Source: Candidatus Nitrosopumilus sediminis (GTDB lineage: Archaea > Thermoproteota > Nitrososphaeria > Nitrososphaerales > Nitrosopumilaceae). Taken from it: a stretch of 64,000 nucleotides of DNA. The notes beneath the pieces are model-generated. The model did not search any database. It was not told the origin of the DNA and saw only the letters and a program-made list of their open reading frames with translations. Each line of letters opens with the position of its first letter. Positions within the stretch are counted from its first letter, which is position 1. Below, piece after piece: positions 9,006 to 16,694 of this stretch. The position numbers and the translations under genes are program-made. Where the stretch lies: positions 372,001-436,000 of the forward strand of contig NC_018656.1 of NCBI RefSeq assembly GCF_000299395.1, in the 5' to 3' direction.

Positions 9006-9407
9006 ATGTCATCAGGACAAATGCCTCCTTGGCTTCAAGAACAACTAATGAAATTACAACAATCTCAACAAAGCTTGCAATCAATTATGACCCAAAAACA
9101 ACATCTGGAAATTGAAAAAGCAGAAACTGAAAAAGCTCTTGAAGAATTAAAAAAAGTCGCTGATGGTGATGCTGTCTTCAAACAAGCTGGTACTGTTTTG
9201 ATTAAATCTAAAAAACAAGAATTAATTGATGAATTGGAAGAACGAATTGAGATGACAAAAACACGTTCTACTGTTCTTGAAAAACAAGAAACTCGTCTAA
9301 AAGAAACTCTCAAAGAACAAGAAACAAAAATTACTGAAATGATGAAAGGGGGTTCTGCAAACGCACCACCAAAATCTCCACCTGCTGAAGATAATCCAAG
9401 AAAATAA
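9006..9407 (+). CDS. pfdB: Prefoldin subunit beta
   Basis: Beta subunit of the hexameric chaperone prefoldin, which passes nascent chains to the thermosome. Two long coiled-coil helices (QLMKLQQSQQSLQSIMTQK to EELKKV, and KKQELIDELEERIEMTKTR onward) flank a short beta-hairpin region (VFKQAGTVLIKSK), the diagnostic prefoldin layout. Length is 133 residues with a Pro/Asn-rich tail. It ends the exosome superoperon. Confidence 0.92.
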   Translation: MSSGQMPPWLQEQLMKLQQSQQSLQSIMTQKQHLEIEKAETEKALEELKKVADGDAVFKQAGTVLIKSKKQELIDELEERIEMTKTRSTVLEKQETRLKETLKEQETKITEMMKGGSANAPPKSPPAEDNPRK

Positions 9408-9444
9408 TCTATTTTCCTGATTTCATATAAGATATTAACAATCT

Positions 9445-10146
9445 ATGCCAATACTATTTGTGAAATTAGAAGATCTGAGAATTATTGTAGATGAAAGAGA
9501 ACGAAAAAGTGGGATTCCTGATCTTTTAAAATCAGTTGGATTAAACCTTGAGATGAAAACACTACCAATTGGAGATTACATTGTTGCACCTGAAACTATT
9601 GTAGAAAGAAAAAGCATACGTGATCTTATGGCTTCTGTTTTTGATGGAAGACTCTTTGATCAATGTGCAAGGCTAAAAGAACATTTTGAACATCCAGTTG
9701 TACTCATGGAAGGTAATGTTGATGAAATTGACGAAATTACTGAAAACCCTCTGATTTTTTATGGTGCAATCTCTACTGTAGTTTTAGATTTTAAAATCCC
9801 TGTAATTCCTACCCCTAGTGCTGCTCATACTGCCAAGCTTTTGGTTTCAATGTGTTCAAGAAAAGACGCTCCTAAAGGACCATATCTAAAAAAGATCAAA
9901 AAATCATCTGACCTTGAGCGACAACAACTTTCATCTCTTTGTAGTTTTCCTGGAGTTGGAGAAAAGTTTGCTGTAAGAATGCTTGAAAAGTTTGGAACTC
10001 CTCTCAAAGTTTTTACTGCAACTACTGCTGAACTTGCAAAAATTGAAGGACTGGGTGAATTAAGGGCCAAGAAAATCAAAAAAGTTCTAGACACTAAAAG
10101 TAAGCATCTAAAAAAATCTGATCAAAAAACATTACATGATTCTTAA
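9445..10146 (+). CDS. ERCC4/XPF-type structure-specific endonuclease (short form)
   Basis: A 233-residue nuclease of the XPF/Mus81 family, which cuts branched DNA such as flaps or stalled forks. The nuclease domain has IIVDERERKSG near residue 12, IGDYIV, and the catalytic ERKSIRD motif. The C-terminus holds two helix-hairpin-helix motifs (SFPGVGEKFAVRMLEKFG and IEGLGELRAKKIKKVL). The long N-terminal helicase domain of euryarchaeal Hef is absent, so this is the short form, which in Crenarchaeota works with PCNA; I see no clear PCNA-binding tail. Confidence 0.9.
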   Translation: MPILFVKLEDLRIIVDERERKSGIPDLLKSVGLNLEMKTLPIGDYIVAPETIVERKSIRDLMASVFDGRLFDQCARLKEHFEHPVVLMEGNVDEIDEITENPLIFYGAISTVVLDFKIPVIPTPSAAHTAKLLVSMCSRKDAPKGPYLKKIKKSSDLERQQLSSLCSFPGVGEKFAVRMLEKFGTPLKVFTATTAELAKIEGLGELRAKKIKKVLDTKSKHLKKSDQKTLHDS

Positions 10147-10273
10147 TTTTTTCACATTCGAGTAATCATCATAATCATGGCAAAACCTCGCTTTCTTTTT
10201 ATTTTCATACTAATCTGTCTCTTGAATCCCAAAAAGGTGCCTGAATACCTGTATGAATTTTAGTTTGAAACTT

Positions 10274-10753
10274 TTAGTCTTTGAGTAACTTTCTCTTTAA
10301 CAGAGTCCCACAAGCAGGACACTCTGTTCCGCTCGAATGATTGGTTCTGCATCCAGGACAATAGTGAACCCACTTGCCCACATCTTTGATTCCTTTAGTC
10401 ATGATTGGAAGAATTTTCAAACCCAGATTTTTGGCAACATTTGAAATTGCAAAATCGTCGCTGATTATATGACCATTCGTTTCGATACATAATGCAATTA
10501 TTGAGATATCTTGTTTTGATAGTTGTGGAAAATCTCCTGTTTCTTTGGATGCATGAATTGCTTTTTTTGTTGATTCTGAATCTGGCTCTCTGATTTTTAA
10601 TCTGTTTGTTTCAAGTAAAGTTCCTAACGCATCATGATTTTTTTTTATGTGTTTAATTTCATCATATACTAATGATGTTGTAAAACAATCATCTGATGAT
10701 CTAAATGGTACTCCTGCATAAAATGCACTAGCGTCTAAAATTCTAAAATCCAA
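10274..10753 (-). CDS. nob1: rRNA maturation endonuclease NOB1 (PIN plus zinc ribbon)
   Basis: PIN-domain ribonuclease that matures the 3' end of 16S-type rRNA. The 159-residue product opens FRILDASAFYAG with the first PIN aspartate, has LVYDEIKHI for the second acidic site and LSKQDISIIALCIE and ISDDFAISNVAKNLG for the others. The C-terminus is a zinc ribbon with CPGC and CPACGTLLKRK. It overlaps the end of the NAD kinase gene by 11 bases and is co-transcribed with it. Confidence 0.92.
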   Translation of the reverse strand: MDFRILDASAFYAGVPFRSSDDCFTTSLVYDEIKHIKKNHDALGTLLETNRLKIREPDSESTKKAIHASKETGDFPQLSKQDISIIALCIETNGHIISDDFAISNVAKNLGLKILPIMTKGIKDVGKWVHYCPGCRTNHSSGTECPACGTLLKRKLLKD

Positions 10754-11558
10754 GCTTGCTCATCTGTCTCAGCCCTCTTTTCTTTAATCTTAAAAAGACT
10801 GCTGGTTTTTTGTATTTTTTAATGGTGATTGTTTCCTCATATCCTGCTGCTTTTACAACTTGTGCATCCATTGCAATGTTGCAATCATGTGAACAGGTAA
10901 TTTCAATTTTTTCATCTGGAACAATCAATGATGCTAATCTATACACTGGTGCAACTGGTGTAATGATTAAGACGTCCAAACTTTCATGTAAAATTGGACC
11001 ACCTAATGAAAACGAATGTCCTGTAGAGCCACTTGGTGTTGCAATAATCACTCCATCCATTTTTTGCATTACAGTATCATCTTGAAATTTTATCGTAATC
11101 TCTGCAGTTTTAGTCAAATTTGTTCTTGTAATGTATATTTCATTTAATGCTGGTGGGAATTCTTTTCCTCCACAAGACGCAACAACTCTGGTTCTTTTGT
11201 CCAAAAAGAAATTATCTTTTATAATTTGCTCAATTGCATCATCGATTTCTTCAATTGTAATTTCTGCTAAAATTCCTCTGTTTCCACCCACATTAATTGT
11301 CAAAATTGGTGTTTCATTTTCTAAATTCCTGAAAACTCGAAGCGTGGTACCATCTCCTCCAAGAGTGATCACCAAATCTAGTTTTTCTTTTTTTAATTCC
11401 TCCAAAGTCTCAAATTGTATTGCACCTTCAACTTCTATTGGAGAAATTGTAAATACCTTGGATTTTTTCGCTAAAAACTTTTTTGTGACCTCTTTGGCAG
11501 CTTTCTCTGATTCTTTAGATCCTACCTTGCTGACTACGGCCACTTTTTGTAATTTCAA
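10743..11558 (-). CDS. nadK: NAD kinase
   Basis: ATP- or polyphosphate-dependent NAD kinase that makes NADP. The 271-residue product has the signature LVITLGGDGTTLRVFR near residue 65, the second motif GVIIATPSGSTGHSFSLGGPI, and IITPVAPVYRLASLIVPD, all typical. The N-terminus resembles a short flavodoxin-like domain (KVAVVSKVGSKESEKAA). It is transcribed divergently from the rhodanese gene and leads into nob1 with an 11-base overlap. Confidence 0.95.
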   Translation of the reverse strand: MKLQKVAVVSKVGSKESEKAAKEVTKKFLAKKSKVFTISPIEVEGAIQFETLEELKKEKLDLVITLGGDGTTLRVFRNLENETPILTINVGGNRGILAEITIEEIDDAIEQIIKDNFFLDKRTRVVASCGGKEFPPALNEIYITRTNLTKTAEITIKFQDDTVMQKMDGVIIATPSGSTGHSFSLGGPILHESLDVLIITPVAPVYRLASLIVPDEKIEITCSHDCNIAMDAQVVKAAGYEETITIKKYKKPAVFLRLKKRGLRQMSKLGF

Positions 11559-11648
11559 CCAGTTCTTCTGAATCTTATTTACTTAAAAATGATATTTTTA
11601 CCACTTCTTGGAAAAACAAATAAGTATGAAAACAGATTCGTACAAATT

Positions 11649-12494
11649 ATGAGTTACGCACATCCTGAAGTTTTGGTTGACACAGAATGGGTATCACAAA
11701 ATCCTCCTAATGAAAATAGGAAATTAGTTGAAGTTGATTATGATCCTGTAAATGGTTATCAAAAAGGTCACATTAAAGGCTCCACTTTAATCTGGTGGAA
11801 ACGAGACATTAATGATCCTGTTACAAGAGATATCATTGGCAAAAAAGAATTTGAAGCATTAATGTCAAAAAATGGAATTACTGCAGATACTGAAGTAATT
11901 CTTTATGGTGATTTTAATAATTGGTTTGCAGCTTTTGTTTTTTGGGTTTTCAAAATCTATGGTCATGAAAATTTGAAAATTATGAATGGTGGCAGAAAAA
12001 AATGGGAATTAGAAAATAAAGATTATACTACTGATGAACCTCAAATATCTCCAACAAAATATGTTGCACAGCCTCCTGATGAGGGATTACGTGCATATCT
12101 ATTTGATGTTAGCAGAGCATTAGGAAAAGAAGATACTGTTATGGTAGATGTAAGATCTCCTGCAGAATTCACTGGTCAAATAACTGCACCGCCAGAATAT
12201 CCGATGGAACATGCACAAAGAGGCGGACACATTCCAAATGCAAATAATATTCCATGGGCGACTGCCGTAAATGATGCTGATGGGACATTCAAAGCAGTTG
12301 AAGAATTAAGACAAAATTATGAACCAAAAGGTGTTACTCCTGACAAAGACGTAATTTGTTATTGTAGAATTGGAGAGCGCTCTTCACACAGCTGGTTTGT
12401 GTTGAAATATCTATTGGGTTACCCCAAAGTTCGAAACTATGATGGTTCCTGGACTGAATGGGGTAACATGATAGGAAACCCTGTGGAAAAATAA
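11649..12494 (+). CDS. Tandem-rhodanese thiosulfate/3-mercaptopyruvate sulfurtransferase
   Basis: Two rhodanese domains in one chain of 281 residues; the family moves sulfane sulfur from thiosulfate or mercaptopyruvate to thiol or cyanide acceptors. The first domain (VDTEWVSQNP to about residue 135) lacks the cysteine; the second has VDVRSPAEFTG and the active-site loop CYCRIGERSSHSW. The frame is open 20 codons upstream, but I chose the ATG at 11649 because an AAATAAG box lies about 26 bases before it and the N-terminus then matches the family. The next gene follows after one base. Confidence 0.9.
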   Translation: MSYAHPEVLVDTEWVSQNPPNENRKLVEVDYDPVNGYQKGHIKGSTLIWWKRDINDPVTRDIIGKKEFEALMSKNGITADTEVILYGDFNNWFAAFVFWVFKIYGHENLKIMNGGRKKWELENKDYTTDEPQISPTKYVAQPPDEGLRAYLFDVSRALGKEDTVMVDVRSPAEFTGQITAPPEYPMEHAQRGGHIPNANNIPWATAVNDADGTFKAVEELRQNYEPKGVTPDKDVICYCRIGERSSHSWFVLKYLLGYPKVRNYDGSWTEWGNMIGNPVEK

Positions 12495-12495
12495 A

Positions 12496-12807
12496 TTGCT
12501 TTTAGACCTTCCCGTTCTAAAGAAAGGCACTTTTTATTTTATCAAAGATGGTGAGTCTGACATTATCATGGAAGACAAAACAAAGCGAGGTCTTGAAATT
12601 AAAGAAACATCAATTGATGAAAAAATCAACGTAAAAGCTGATAAAGGCATGATCCATGATATGGATGGAATTGGACATTGGGTACCTATCAGATGGTATT
12701 TTCCAAAAGACTCCTATGATCTCTCACAAGTAGAGGTATATGCAGAATCTATGGAAAAAAAATACACTGAACTACGAGAACTCACATGTCCTGATGATGA
12801 CGACTGA
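12496..12807 (+). CDS. Uncharacterised protein downstream of rhodanese
   Basis: A 103-residue protein I do not recognise. It starts with TTG one base after the rhodanese stop, which makes co-transcription likely; an in-frame ATG lies further in. Its sequence is mixed strand and helix with HDMDGIGHWVPIRWYF in the middle and an acidic end CPDDDD. No membrane segment or known motif is visible. Its partnership with a sulfurtransferase and, 36 bases downstream, an Fe-S protein suggests a shared redox or sulfur role, but that is inference only. Confidence 0.6.
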   Translation: MLLDLPVLKKGTFYFIKDGESDIIMEDKTKRGLEIKETSIDEKINVKADKGMIHDMDGIGHWVPIRWYFPKDSYDLSQVEVYAESMEKKYTELRELTCPDDDD

Positions 12808-12843
12808 TAACCTTTTTAAATAAAATAACTTCATTACAGACAG

Positions 12844-13791
12844 ATGTCTTTACTTCTAAAAGATCGAGTATATTCAATGGAAGCACCTACTGCAAAACGT
12901 GGAGTATATCCATTACATGGATTCAAACTTGGACTTTACAGATTACCAATTAAACTCGAAGAAGTTGCTGAGATAAAATCTGTTCATGATGGTCTCAAAA
13001 AAGCATTTGAAATGGATATGTATGCTGATAGAATTTTTGCAACATATCGTTGGAAAGAACAAAACATGAATGATCCTGATGCTAAGGGATATGAAGAAGT
13101 TGACTTGTCAGTTACAGTTGAAATTGTAACAGGAGAAGTTGTAGATATAATTTATCAAATTTTCCCAATTGAAAAGTTTGGTGATACAAACTGGGTTAAA
13201 GATTATAGAAAAAAAGCAGACCATTTTGCAAAAATGGTAATTGATACAATTTTGCGAAATACTATTTTGGCTGATAAACTGATTTCTTATTTTGCTAAAA
13301 CTGAAAAAATATCTGAAGTTGCTGCTATTCAAAAACTAGAAGAATTAACTCCTCTTGCAAAAATTGTTCTTGGTGCAAAGCCAAAACCAGTTGAGGCAAC
13401 AGAAGATGAAGAAGAAGAGGATGACAGTGCAATTGAAATTCCAGATGGTGCAAAACCTGGACCAATTGATGTTGATTTCAAGTCAAAAATGAAACCAACT
13501 GCACCATATGAAGCTCCTGAACACACAATCAAGACTTGGGGTAGACGAGGAACAAGTAATGGAATCATGGGAGTTTGGGGAGAATTTGTTTCAGTAGATT
13601 ATGATATTTGTATTGCAGATGGTGGATGTATAGAAGCATGTCCAGTAGGGGTTTACGAATGGTTTGATACTCCTGGAAACCCTGGATCTGACAAGAAACC
13701 CTTGATGTCAAAAGAACCTGATTGTATATTCTGTCTTGCATGTGAAGGTGTTTGTCCTCCACAAGCAATCAAGATCTTTGAACAAAAATAG
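12844..13791 (+). CDS. Dicluster ferredoxin fused to a long unknown N-terminal domain
   Basis: A 315-residue protein with two parts. Residues 1 to about 185 form a domain I do not recognise (KRGVYPLHGFKLGLYRLPIK at its start), followed by an acidic linker (ATEDEEEEDDSA). Residues about 235 to 315 are a dicluster ferredoxin like the Sulfolobus zinc-ferredoxin: CIADGGCIEACPVGVYEW then CIFCLACEGVCPPQAIKI. In that family the first cluster is 3Fe-4S and the second 4Fe-4S. The zinc-binding histidine-rich N-terminal extension is not evident. It follows the rhodanese pair, and an electron-transfer role is expected. Confidence 0.85.
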   Translation: MSLLLKDRVYSMEAPTAKRGVYPLHGFKLGLYRLPIKLEEVAEIKSVHDGLKKAFEMDMYADRIFATYRWKEQNMNDPDAKGYEEVDLSVTVEIVTGEVVDIIYQIFPIEKFGDTNWVKDYRKKADHFAKMVIDTILRNTILADKLISYFAKTEKISEVAAIQKLEELTPLAKIVLGAKPKPVEATEDEEEEDDSAIEIPDGAKPGPIDVDFKSKMKPTAPYEAPEHTIKTWGRRGTSNGIMGVWGEFVSVDYDICIADGGCIEACPVGVYEWFDTPGNPGSDKKPLMSKEPDCIFCLACEGVCPPQAIKIFEQK

Positions 13792-13845
13792 TCTAAATCC
13801 TTTACAAGTATAAATAGCGATTCGTAATTATCTCAAATTAGGGAT

Positions 13846-15930
13846 ATGGCGTTAAACCCTTTTACTACATTTGTATTTGATCTGTTTATTATTTCAGCGA
13901 TAATAATTACTGCATATACTGTAAATTTCTATTATCTTGCATTCCTTTCACGAAAAAGAAAAGACGTTCCTACAACTATTGATTGGGGAACTCCTTCAGT
14001 AACAATTCAATTGCCAATTTATAATGAAAAGTATGTTGCAAAGAGACTAGTAGATTCAGTTTGCAATTTGGATTACCCTAAAGATAAAATGAGAATAATG
14101 GTATGTGATGACTCTGATGATGATACTGTTGAATTACTTCAAGATGTCGTTGATGATTATAAAAAACAAGGATTTCAAATTGAACATGTAAGACGTGGAA
14201 CAAGAAAAGGGTACAAAGCAGGTGCATTAAAACATGCGATGAAAACAACTGATACTGATCTTGTTGCAATTTTTGATGCTGATTTTATTCCTCCTACTTG
14301 GTTTCTTAAACGAGCAATCCCCCATTTTTCTAAACCAAACATAGGATTAGTTCAGTGTAGATGGGGGCATGTAAACGAAAATTATTCTACCATTACTCAA
14401 GTACAGGCCCTGAGTCTTGATTTTCATTTTCTTGTAGAACAAAAAGCAAAAAGTAATTCACATTTATTTATGAATTTCAATGGTACTGCTGGAATTTGGA
14501 GACGCAGTTGCATTGAAAATGCTGGAGGTTGGCATACCTCTACTCTTGTTGAAGATCTTGATTTGAGTTATAGAGCACAAATGAAAGGATGGAAGTGTGT
14601 GTTTTTACCTGATATTGTAGTTGATGCAGAACTACCTGCTCAAATGAATGCTGCTAAAAGACAACAGTTTCGTTGGGCAAAAGGTTCAATACAATGTGCC
14701 GTAAAACTACTCACCGACGTTGCTCTGAAACGTAAAGTTGCAGTTGAAGCAAAAATTCAAGCCTTTATTCAATTGACAAGACATATTGTTTTTCCTCTAA
14801 TGCTGATACAATTTTTAGCATTACCTATTTTGTTAGCTGGCCAAATCAATCTTTATGTGGTAAGCTTTCTTCCTGCACTAACAATTGCTACATATCTTGC
14901 AATGGGTCCTGGTGCATACGTTGTAATTATACAAGGCATGTATAACAAATCCTGGAAATCAAAAGCAAAATTGCTTCCGGCATTACTAGTATATAATGCT
15001 GGAATGTCTGTTAACAACACTGTTGCAGTTTTCGATGCAGTACTAGGAAAGAAAAATGAGTTTCTTAGAACTCCAAAATACGGAATCATTACAAAAGATG
15101 ATGACTGGAGAAACAAGGCATACAATTTACCTTTCACACAAACTACTCTATTGGAAATATTTTTTGGTGTATATGGAATAATGGGAATTTTCATCTCAAT
15201 ATTTTCAAACAATCCTGTGTTTGTCCCAATTATACTTCTACAAACTCTTGGCTTTTTTTACATTGCTTACATGAGTCTGTCTCATACTAGATTCAAGAAA
15301 AACAAATTTTCTCTTGATAAACCTCTTACAAATAAGGAAAAAAGAGCTAAGACAATTTACCGATTTGCAATGATTGGGATTCTTGGGATAATTGTTTTTG
15401 GCGGATCACTGGCAATTTCTGGTTATAACACTGACATTTACCCCCTAGATAGAATTCGAGGAAATCTTGATGGAGTTATGGCTTCTTCTGATCCTGATGT
15501 AATTCGTGATCATTTGGTTGCAATTCAATCTGATTTAGATTTGTTGATGGTAAATCTACCTGAAACAACTGATGAAAGTGGTAAAATCATTGCCAAAAAC
15601 CCTGTTTGGATATTTGGCACCGAATCCACCAACTTTATTCGAATTCAAAACAATATAGATACAATGTTTGCCGGCCTTGATGAAGTATCTTTAATTTCTA
15701 AAGATAACCCTGCATATCATACAGGAATGATGGATGTTCATGACAGGGCGTCATTGCTTCAAATCAACATAATGGATGCCACTCCATACATGTATGTCAG
15801 TCCTGCAAACATGATGTTTAGTGCTATTTGGATTGCATCAATTGTTGGAATATTTGCTATGCTAAAAAGAAAGAAGGATCAACTCAAAAAAGTTGATTTA
15901 ACAAATGAGATCCTTTCAAAGACAAACTAG
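13846..15930 (+). CDS. Membrane glycosyltransferase family 2 (cellulose-synthase-like) with duplicated extracytoplasmic domain
   Basis: A processive-type GT2 enzyme of 694 residues. One helix (about 8 to 30) precedes the cytoplasmic catalytic domain: TIQLPIYNEKYVAKRLVDSV, CDDSDDDT, the metal motif FDADFIPP near 141, VEDLDLSYR near 235 and QQFRWAKG near 275. Several membrane helices follow. The last 190 residues are a separate module: a helix, an extracytoplasmic stretch with NTDIYPLDRIRGN, and a final helix ending KRKK. That module recurs almost unchanged in the next gene. The product is probably a surface polysaccharide or glycolipid. A TATA-like TATAAATA lies about 30 bases upstream of the ATG. 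Confidence 0.88.
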   Translation: MALNPFTTFVFDLFIISAIIITAYTVNFYYLAFLSRKRKDVPTTIDWGTPSVTIQLPIYNEKYVAKRLVDSVCNLDYPKDKMRIMVCDDSDDDTVELLQDVVDDYKKQGFQIEHVRRGTRKGYKAGALKHAMKTTDTDLVAIFDADFIPPTWFLKRAIPHFSKPNIGLVQCRWGHVNENYSTITQVQALSLDFHFLVEQKAKSNSHLFMNFNGTAGIWRRSCIENAGGWHTSTLVEDLDLSYRAQMKGWKCVFLPDIVVDAELPAQMNAAKRQQFRWAKGSIQCAVKLLTDVALKRKVAVEAKIQAFIQLTRHIVFPLMLIQFLALPILLAGQINLYVVSFLPALTIATYLAMGPGAYVVIIQGMYNKSWKSKAKLLPALLVYNAGMSVNNTVAVFDAVLGKKNEFLRTPKYGIITKDDDWRNKAYNLPFTQTTLLEIFFGVYGIMGIFISIFSNNPVFVPIILLQTLGFFYIAYMSLSHTRFKKNKFSLDKPLTNKEKRAKTIYRFAMIGILGIIVFGGSLAISGYNTDIYPLDRIRGNLDGVMASSDPDVIRDHLVAIQSDLDLLMVNLPETTDESGKIIAKNPVWIFGTESTNFIRIQNNIDTMFAGLDEVSLISKDNPAYHTGMMDVHDRASLLQINIMDATPYMYVSPANMMFSAIWIASIVGIFAMLKRKKDQLKKVDLTNEILSKTN
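15367..15875 (+). repeat. First copy of a 509-bp direct duplication (3' end of the GT2 gene)
   Basis: This stretch aligns without a gap to 16131-16639 (constant offset 764). Long runs are identical, for example across NTDIYPLDRIRGN, SDPDVIRDHLVAIQSDLDL and ESGKIIAKNPVWIFGTES, while other short patches differ at many bases. This mosaic of identity and divergence suggests an older duplication homogenised by gene conversion, rather than a uniform recent copy. Confidence 0.9.
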
Positions 15931-15980
15931 TTCTCAGAAATTCCACTGAATTTTTATGTGTCTGAGCAGTAACTTATCTA

Positions 15981-16694
15981 ATGCCTGAATTTGGTACAAT
16001 TGCAATGGTGGTGTTTGCAATTGCAATCGTGGGAATCATAGCAGTAACTGCAAAATCACGACTAACTTCAAATAATACAACTTTGGATATTGGTGGTAAA
16101 ACAACAATGTCTGACACTCTTTACAAACTAGCAATGATTGGGATTCTTGGGATAATTGTTTTTGGCGCATACATGGCAATTTCTGGTTATAACACTGACA
16201 TTTACCCCTTAGATAGAATTCGAGGAAATCTTGATGGGATTGTGTCATCTTCTGATCCTGATGTAATTCGTGATCATTTGGTTGCAATTCAATCTGATTT
16301 AGATTTAGTGATGATGAATATTCCTGAAACAACTGATGAAAGTGGTAAAATCATTGCCAAAAACCCTGTTTGGATATTTGGCACCGAATCAACCAACTTT
16401 ATTCGAATTCAAAACAATATAGATACAATGTTTGCCGGCCTTGATGAAATATCTTCTCTCTCAAAAGACAATTCTGCATATCATACAGGAATGTTAGACA
16501 TTAACGATAGAGCACTATTATTAAAAACCAACATAATGGATGCCACTCCATACATGTATGTCAGTCCTGCAAACATGATGTTTAGTGCTATTTGGATTGC
16601 AGCAATAATTGGAATTATTGCTATCTTAAAAAGAAAGAAAGTTTTAACATGTCTCTTCCAATTGCATTTGTCAAAATTGAATATACGTCACTAA
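15981..16694 (+). CDS. Membrane protein with N-terminal PEFG motif and duplicated GT2 C-terminal domain
   Basis: A 237-residue protein of unknown function. It begins MPEFGTIAMVVFAIAIVGII followed by a basic stretch (AVTAKSR), which is the PEFG-CTERM sorting signature normally found at the C-terminus of secreted archaeal proteins. About 20 polar residues later comes a near copy of the last 170 residues of the upstream glycosyltransferase: a helix, the soluble part with NTDIYPLDRIRGN, and a helix ending KRKK. An in-frame stop lies 18 bases before the ATG, so there is no upstream extension. Three membrane segments would place the conserved part outside the cell. Its last 17 residues lie antisense to the convergent coiled-coil gene. 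Confidence 0.75.
   Translation: MPEFGTIAMVVFAIAIVGIIAVTAKSRLTSNNTTLDIGGKTTMSDTLYKLAMIGILGIIVFGAYMAISGYNTDIYPLDRIRGNLDGIVSSSDPDVIRDHLVAIQSDLDLVMMNIPETTDESGKIIAKNPVWIFGTESTNFIRIQNNIDTMFAGLDEISSLSKDNSAYHTGMLDINDRALLLKTNIMDATPYMYVSPANMMFSAIWIAAIIGIIAILKRKKVLTCLFQLHLSKLNIRH
16131..16639 (+). repeat. Second copy of the 509-bp direct duplication
   Basis: Second copy of 15367-15875. The similarity begins at the helix ahead of the soluble domain and stops just after the KRKK codons. The stop codon and final codons of the minus-strand coiled-coil gene lie inside this copy, so the arrival of the copy probably redefined that gene's 3' end. Confidence 0.9.

Noticed and set aside
10177-10263. A 28-codon hydrophobic ORF (MAKPRFLFIFILICLLNPKK onward) between the XPF nuclease and nob1.
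   Set aside because: Composition could be a signal peptide, but no promoter-like box, no conservation evidence and very short length; chance is likely in AT-rich sequence.
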